Shown in pieces: positions 7,196-11,494 of a DNA stretch of 11,494 nt. Every line of letters begins with the position of its first letter. Position 1 is the stretch's first letter. The notes beneath the pieces were generated by a model. It made no database searches. It saw nothing but the letters and a program-made list of their open reading frames with translations, and was not told where the DNA came from. The stretch comes from an uncultured Rhizobiaceae group bacterium. GTDB taxonomy: Bacteria; Pseudomonadota; Alphaproteobacteria; Rhizobiales; Rhizobiaceae. Made by a program: the position numbers and the translations under genes. The DNA lies in contig CALFBU010000216.1 in NCBI GenBank assembly GCA_937951455.1, positions 1 to 11,494 of the forward strand, given 5' to 3'.

Positions 7196-9802
7196 ATGCT
7201 CTATTTTTCCAGATGGAAAATTACCGCAATTTTGATGACCGTATTTGCTGGGTTGTTTTTTGCCTCGCCAAACTTTCTGGATGACGAGACCTTAGAAGGC
7301 CTTCCTTCGTGGTATGCAAGTGAGAAAATGACGCTCGGTCTTGATCTTCAAGGCGGAGCGCATTTGCTTATGCAGGTAAATGAAAAAGAACTTATTGCGG
7401 AACGTCTTGAAACGCTTCGCGATGATGTGCGTGGGAAGCTTCGTGAAACCGGTATCCGCGGGCGCGCTACAACTCGTGGTGAAAACACCGTCTTGTTGCG
7501 TCTTAATGATGAAACTCAGACGGCCGCTTTCCGGGCGTCCATGCGTGAACTTCTACGTCCGGTTCAGGGGGGCTTGCTTGACGGTACAGGCATTGTAGAA
7601 ATTCAGGAAACCAATCCTTCAAATGGCGAGCTTCTTTATACGCTTACGGAACAAGGTATTGAGAGCCGCATTAGAAATGCCATCACACAATCGATTGATG
7701 TTATCCTCCGTCGAATTAATGAGTTTGGTACTTCGGAACCGATCGTTCAGCGCGAAGGCGCAAATCGTATTTTGGTTCAATATCCCGGTCTTGATGCAAG
7801 CGAGATACCGCGCCTGAAAACGCTTATCAATGCTGAAGCCAAGCTTAGCTTTCACGCAGTTAGCAATGACGCAGATCCGAATGAACTTTTAAACAGTGGG
7901 CGTTCAGCTCCTTCTGGTACATTCATAGCTTTTGAGGATTCCGATCCACCTATCGCCTATCTTTTACAAAGACGCGTTATCCTGCGCGGTGAAGATCTGG
8001 CAGACGCGCAGCTTGGTTTTGATCAGCGTAACAATGAACCGCTCGTCGTCTTCCGTTTCAATGGGCAGGGCGCTCGCATTTTTGGTGAATTCACAAGTCA
8101 GAATGTTGGCCGTCCATTTGCCATTTTACTTGATGAAAATGTCTTGTCCGCTCCGGTTATCAACGAACCTATTCTTGGTGGCTCAGGTCAGATATCTGGT
8201 AACTTTACAGCAGAAAGCGCAAATGATCTTGCGGTACTTTTGAGTGCTGGTGCTTTGCCTGCGAGTTTTGACTTTGTGGAAGAGCGCACAGTGGGACCGG
8301 GTCTTGGTGCAGACTCGATTGCTGCGGGTTTTAACGCTTCTGTTATCGGCGCAATACTTGTTTTGGTATTCATGATTGTTGCATATGGCTTCCTTGGCGT
8401 TATCGCCAACCTTGCGTTGATTGCAAACATTGGCATGCTTGTATCACTACTTTCACTGCTCGGTGCCACGCTAACGCTTCCGGGTATTGCAGGTATTGTT
8501 CTAACCATGGGTATGGCGGTTGATGCGAACGTCTTGATTTATGAGCGGATACGTGAAGAACGACGTAATGGACGTAATCTGATTCAATCATTTGATGCAG
8601 GTTTCCGTTCAGCCTTCACAACGATTTTGGATGCTAACATCACCACCATGATTGCGGCGATTATTCTGTTTTATCTGGGTTCTGGTCCGGTTCGTGGTTT
8701 TGCCGTGACACTTGCGATTGGTATCGTAACGACTGTCTTTACGGCGTACACTTTTACAAGACTACTGGTTGCCTTGTGGGTGCGTTACAAACGCCCGACA
8801 GAGCTTCCAAAACGCTTGTTTGGAATAATACCTGAAAAGACAAACATCAAATTCATGAAAGACCGCAAGTTCGCGTTTCCTTTTAGTATCATCGGAGTTG
8901 TTGCTTCCGTTCTGCTATTCTTCATTGTTAGCCTTAATTACGGCATCGACTTTAAAGGCGGTACGCTTTTTGAAGTTCGTGCCAAAGCTGATACGACCAT
9001 AGAAGAACCAATCGCAGATATCCGTGGTAAATTACTAGAGCTAAATCTTGGGGAAGTGCAGGTACAGGAATTCGGTGAAACAGAAGATATCCTTATCCGT
9101 GTTGAAAGCCAGGATGCGGGTGACAATGCTGAACAAAGTACAGAAGCGCTTGTGCGAGTAGTGCTGGAAGAAGCGTATGACTTCCGCCGTATCGAGGTGG
9201 TTGGGCCAACGGTTTCTAATGAACTACGCATTGCCGGTATCCTCTCGGTTGTAGCTGCCTTGCTGGCGATTATGGCCTACATATGGATTCGCTTTGAGTG
9301 GCAATTTGCTTTAGGTGCCGTTATGGCAACCTTGCACGATGTCCTATTTACGATCGGTATTTTCTCAATACTTCAGCTTGAATTTACACTAGCGACCATT
9401 GCTGCGTTGTTGACGATTGTGGGTTACTCGCTCAACGATACGGTTGTTGTGTATGACCGTATTCGCGAGAACCTTCGCAAGTATAAAAAGAAAGAAATTC
9501 CGGATTTGATTGATATGTCAATCAACCAGATGCTTTCACGTACGATCCTGACATCGGTCACAACATTGCTTGCGTTGTTCTCCTTATATTTCTTGGGTGG
9601 TGCGGTTCTTGAATCCTTCACGTTTGCCATGATCTTTGGTGTCTTCATTGGTACGTATTCATCGATTTTCGTTGCTGCTCCATTGCTGATTTTGTTCAAA
9701 CTTCGCCCAGGTCAAGTTGCTGGTGGTGAGGACGAGAAACAAAAAATTGATGCGGAAAAAAAGGCGACTGAAAATACCATGCCGGTAGACTTCGGTCAGT
9801 AA
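7196..9802 (+). CDS. secDF: Protein translocase subunit SecDF (SecD-SecF fusion)
   Basis: An 868-residue inner-membrane protein with about twelve membrane segments uses the proton gradient to aid Sec export and membrane protein release. The SecD half (about 1-530) has one N-terminal helix, the motif LGLDLQGGAHLLMQV (about 47-61), a large periplasmic domain, then five helices containing VDANVLIYERI. The SecF half (about 555-868) has NYGIDFKGGT (581-590), a small periplasmic domain and SLNDTVVVYDRIREN. The proton-relay residues known from Thermus SecDF have counterparts at D443, D748 and R782. The halves are joined by a short basic cytoplasmic linker (about 529-558), and the charged tail carries no known domain. 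Fusion of secD and secF is usual in rhizobial relatives and in several other groups. AAGG lies about 9 bases before the ATG. Confidence 0.98.
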   Translation: MLYFSRWKITAILMTVFAGLFFASPNFLDDETLEGLPSWYASEKMTLGLDLQGGAHLLMQVNEKELIAERLETLRDDVRGKLRETGIRGRATTRGENTVLLRLNDETQTAAFRASMRELLRPVQGGLLDGTGIVEIQETNPSNGELLYTLTEQGIESRIRNAITQSIDVILRRINEFGTSEPIVQREGANRILVQYPGLDASEIPRLKTLINAEAKLSFHAVSNDADPNELLNSGRSAPSGTFIAFEDSDPPIAYLLQRRVILRGEDLADAQLGFDQRNNEPLVVFRFNGQGARIFGEFTSQNVGRPFAILLDENVLSAPVINEPILGGSGQISGNFTAESANDLAVLLSAGALPASFDFVEERTVGPGLGADSIAAGFNASVIGAILVLVFMIVAYGFLGVIANLALIANIGMLVSLLSLLGATLTLPGIAGIVLTMGMAVDANVLIYERIREERRNGRNLIQSFDAGFRSAFTTILDANITTMIAAIILFYLGSGPVRGFAVTLAIGIVTTVFTAYTFTRLLVALWVRYKRPTELPKRLFGIIPEKTNIKFMKDRKFAFPFSIIGVVASVLLFFIVSLNYGIDFKGGTLFEVRAKADTTIEEPIADIRGKLLELNLGEVQVQEFGETEDILIRVESQDAGDNAEQSTEALVRVVLEEAYDFRRIEVVGPTVSNELRIAGILSVVAALLAIMAYIWIRFEWQFALGAVMATLHDVLFTIGIFSILQLEFTLATIAALLTIVGYSLNDTVVVYDRIRENLRKYKKKEIPDLIDMSINQMLSRTILTSVTTLLALFSLYFLGGAVLESFTFAMIFGVFIGTYSSIFVAAPLLILFKLRPGQVAGGEDEKQKIDAEKKATENTMPVDFGQ

Positions 9803-9810
9803 TTTCTGAA

Positions 9811-10203
9811 ATGCGTGGTCAAAAAGGCATAGAAATCAGAGAAGCGCATTTTCCAGAACGTGCGCCGATCGATGCATATGGAAACGGCGGGTTTCGTTTT
9901 GCTGGCATGTCACACAAGGGCAGTCTTCTGTGTTTGCCATCCGGGATATATGGCTGGGATGTTGCTACACCAGATGATTTGACGGTCGATAATTTCTCCA
10001 ATTTATTTTCTGAAGCCGATGAGATCGAAATTCTGCTGGTTGGCTCTGGCATCGATTTGCTACCCATTAAATCAGACCTTCGCAGCAAATTGCGTAAAGC
10101 GCAGATTTCTGCTGATCCAATGGCGACTGGTGCAGCGGTTCGCACCTATAACGTGCTGGTTGCAGAAGGCAGGGCAGTGGCGGCAGCTTTCTTGGCCGTG
10201 TGA
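9811..10203 (+). CDS. Mth938-like domain protein (DUF498), NDUFAF3 homologue
   Basis: This 130-residue protein has no signal peptide or membrane helix. The pattern is that of the Mth938/DUF498 fold (PF04430): IDAYGNGGFRFAGMSHKGSLLCLPSGIYGW at the start (about residues 21-50), a central EILLVGSGIDLLPI (about 73-86), and the late MATGAAVRTYNVLVAEGRAVAAAFL (about 103-127). The mitochondrial relative NDUFAF3 helps assemble respiratory complex I, and bacterial members have no settled biochemical function. It starts 8 bases after secDF and runs by one base into the phytoene synthase-like gene, so it is the third gene of the yajC operon. The upstream ribosome site is weak, so translation may depend on coupling to secDF. 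The family call is firm; a role in complex I is inference. Confidence 0.9.
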   Translation: MRGQKGIEIREAHFPERAPIDAYGNGGFRFAGMSHKGSLLCLPSGIYGWDVATPDDLTVDNFSNLFSEADEIEILLVGSGIDLLPIKSDLRSKLRKAQISADPMATGAAVRTYNVLVAEGRAVAAAFLAV

Positions 10204-11036
10204 TGTTTGACCATCAAGACTATATTCAAGCCGAACTGAAAACAAATGATCCAGAGCGTTATTTGGCTTGTCTGTATTTGCCAGAAGCAATTCGCCATTG
10301 CGCCATGACACTTTATGCTTTTGACGCTGAAATTGCACGTATTCCTCATCTGGTATCTGAGCCGATGCCTGGAGAAATCAGAATCCAGTGGTGGCGTGAT
10401 CTTATTAAGTCAGGTGGCAACGTGGGTAGCGGTCCGCTTGCAGAAGCATTGCTTGAAGTGGCCAAGGAGCATAAACTTCAGCCTGATGTGCTTGATAATT
10501 ATCTCGAAGCGCGGATATTTGATCTCTATCAGGACCCCATGCCGGATATGGGAACTTATGAAGGTTATTTGGGGGAGACAGTATCATCCTTTCTTAACAT
10601 GATTGCGCTTGCGTCAGGTCAGGAGCGCAATTCTAATCTGGCTGATGCATGTGGTCATGCGGGCGTAGCGATTGGCATCTCCAGACATCTGTCAGTATGT
10701 GCGAATTCCAGGCCGCTGGGAGAAGTATTTTTTCCTTTGCCAATCTTGCAAGAGAATGGTTTGAGCAGAGAGCAGTGGCTTACACCTGATGTGGGTGCCT
10801 CCCATGAAGCCGTTGTTTCTGAAATGATTTCCAGAGCACGGCATCATCTGGAGAAAGCAAGAGCAGCTATTGGAAATCTACCTGATGAAGCAAAACCGAT
10901 CTTTTTACCCGTAGTCTTTGCGGATAAACTTCTGGATGAACTTCAAAATAAGCCACGTGAATGTCTTGTCAAACCTTTCGTTTTATCGCCTTTGAAACGG
11001 CAATGGGTAGCTTTTCGAGGCATCAATAAGCTTTAA
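10203..11036 (+). CDS. Squalene/phytoene synthase family protein lacking the catalytic Asp motifs (NDUFAF6-like)
   Basis: This 277-residue all-helical protein of the squalene/phytoene synthase fold has no signal peptide. The ATG at 10203 overlaps the previous TGA by one base (TGATG); a GTG at 10200 would add one residue. The fold is recognisable from RYLACLYLPEAIR (19-31), LYAFDAEIARI (37-47), IRIQWWRDLI (59-68), YLGETVSSFLNMIALASGQ and GEVFFPLPIL. True synthases have DxxxD motifs on two helices; here the first is FDAEIARI and the second ISRHLSVCAN (159-168), so neither metal-binding motif is present. The pattern AFxxExAxxxxxVSE...xRxQWW resembles mitochondrial NDUFAF6, a complex I assembly factor. 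No carotenoid or hopanoid genes are nearby. It is probably not a prenyl-coupling enzyme, although automated annotation would call it one. Confidence 0.88.
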   Translation: MFDHQDYIQAELKTNDPERYLACLYLPEAIRHCAMTLYAFDAEIARIPHLVSEPMPGEIRIQWWRDLIKSGGNVGSGPLAEALLEVAKEHKLQPDVLDNYLEARIFDLYQDPMPDMGTYEGYLGETVSSFLNMIALASGQERNSNLADACGHAGVAIGISRHLSVCANSRPLGEVFFPLPILQENGLSREQWLTPDVGASHEAVVSEMISRARHHLEKARAAIGNLPDEAKPIFLPVVFADKLLDELQNKPRECLVKPFVLSPLKRQWVAFRGINKL

Positions 11037-11040
11037 TCGC

Positions 11041-11096
11041 GATTTGAATCTGGCTCCCCGAATTTGCGATTCTGGTATCATGCGCAATTTCAAATC
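11041..11096. repeat. Inverted repeat enclosing a direct repeat, upstream of the aminotransferase gene
   Basis: GATTTGAA (11041-11048) and TTCAAATC (11089-11096) are a perfect 8-base inverted pair. Inside or overlapping it are two near-identical direct repeats, GAATCTGG (11046-11053) and GATTCTGG (11068-11075), spaced 22 bases, about two helical turns. AATCGC (11035-11040) and GCGATT (11066-11071) can also pair, but no T-run follows, so a standard terminator for the upstream gene is not evident. The arrangement suits a regulator site for the gene starting at 11160, but the function is unproven. Confidence 0.4.
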
Positions 11097-11159
11097 CTAA
11101 TGTAGCCTATATGAAATATTAGTTTTAAATTTCACGCGTTCCATTGGGAGATGTTCGCC

Positions 11160-11494
11160 ATGAATAAGCAAGTCAATCCAAACGATATCAGCCACGTTGT
11201 AGCAGCCGATAAAAAGCACATCTGGCATCACCTAACCAACCATTCCAAATTCACGGATGAAATTGATCCGCTTATCATCGTTGAAGGCAAGGGCATGCGT
11301 GTTTGGAATCAGGCAGGGCGTGAGCATCTTGATGCGGTTTCCGGTGGTGTCTGGACTGTTAACGTTGGCTATGGCCGCGAAAGCATTGCGGATGCGGTTC
11401 GTGATCAATTGGTAAAAATGAACTACTTCGCAGGATCCATGGGGTCTATTCCGGGCGCATTGTTTGCAGAACGTTTGATCGAAAAAATGCCGGG
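11160..11494 (+). CDS. tpa: Class III aminotransferase, probable taurine--pyruvate aminotransferase (3' end outside window)
   Basis: The first 111 codons are present and open to the window edge. The N-terminus (MNKQVNPNDISHVVAADKKHIWHHLTNH) is followed by DPLIIVEGKGMRVWNQAGREHLDAVSGGVWTVNVGYG and MNYFAGSMGSIPGALFAERLIEKMPG. This is the N-terminal domain of the PLP-dependent class III (omega) transaminases; WHHL, the SGGVWTVNVGYG run and the NYFAG...PGALFAERL run match my memory of alphaproteobacterial Tpa, which passes the amino group of taurine to pyruvate, giving sulfoacetaldehyde and alanine. The PLP lysine lies beyond the window, so substrate choice cannot be checked; beta-alanine or another omega-amino acid is possible. 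GGGAG lies about 9 bases before the ATG. It is separated by 123 bases from the secDF operon and is probably an independent unit. Confidence 0.8.
   Translation, partial: MNKQVNPNDISHVVAADKKHIWHHLTNHSKFTDEIDPLIIVEGKGMRVWNQAGREHLDAVSGGVWTVNVGYGRESIADAVRDQLVKMNYFAGSMGSIPGALFAERLIEKMP

Noticed and set aside
10200..10202. GTG as the start of the phytoene synthase-like gene
   Set aside because: The ATG directly after it gives a standard TGATG coupling with the upstream stop; the difference is one residue and cannot be settled from sequence.

Overview
The window is a chromosomal housekeeping region of an alphaproteobacterium, most likely in the order Hyphomicrobiales (Rhizobiales). The support is the gene order tatB-tatC-serS-surE-pcm-nlpD-like-(AAA+ ATPase)-yajC-secDF-Mth938-phytoene synthase-like, a single fused secD-secF gene, a Lys/Ala/Pro-rich TatB tail and a DUF815-type ATPase. 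Base composition is only moderately GC and leans to AT by eye, so a high-GC genus is unlikely. The genus cannot be read from the sequence. No RNA gene, CRISPR array, insertion sequence or phage gene was seen. The longest stretch without a gene is about 224 bases (6600-6823).

Layout. (1) 1-1068, plus strand: the end of tatB overlaps tatC by 4 bases; together they form the twin-arginine export pore and receptor. (2) 1123-3834, plus strand: serS, surE (TTG start) and a divergent pcm are tightly packed. (3) 3944-5668, plus strand: a lipoprotein with two LysM domains and a degenerate LytM/M23 domain. It follows surE-pcm as nlpD does in gamma-proteobacteria. A strong hairpin at 5710-5743 closes this block. 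(4) 5730-6599, minus strand: a lone AAA+ ATPase, convergent with the nlpD-like gene; its last codons lie inside the shared hairpin. (5) 6824-11036, plus strand: yajC, fused secDF, an Mth938-domain protein and a phytoene synthase-like protein, packed like an operon. (6) 11160 to the end, plus strand: the first third or so of a class III aminotransferase that looks like taurine-pyruvate aminotransferase.

How the genes fit together: most act at the cell envelope. TatBC exports folded proteins, YajC-SecDF assists Sec export and membrane insertion, and the NlpD-like lipoprotein probably switches on a cell-wall amidase at division. SurE and Pcm are the usual stress/repair partners. The last two genes of the secDF operon resemble the mitochondrial complex I assembly factors NDUFAF3 and NDUFAF6, so the operon may join membrane protein insertion to assembly of NADH dehydrogenase.

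I found no clearly new system. The points most worth following are the NDUFAF3/NDUFAF6-like gene pair, the loss of catalytic residues in three enzyme-family members (M23, phytoene synthase, possibly Pcm), and several possible control sites between genes.
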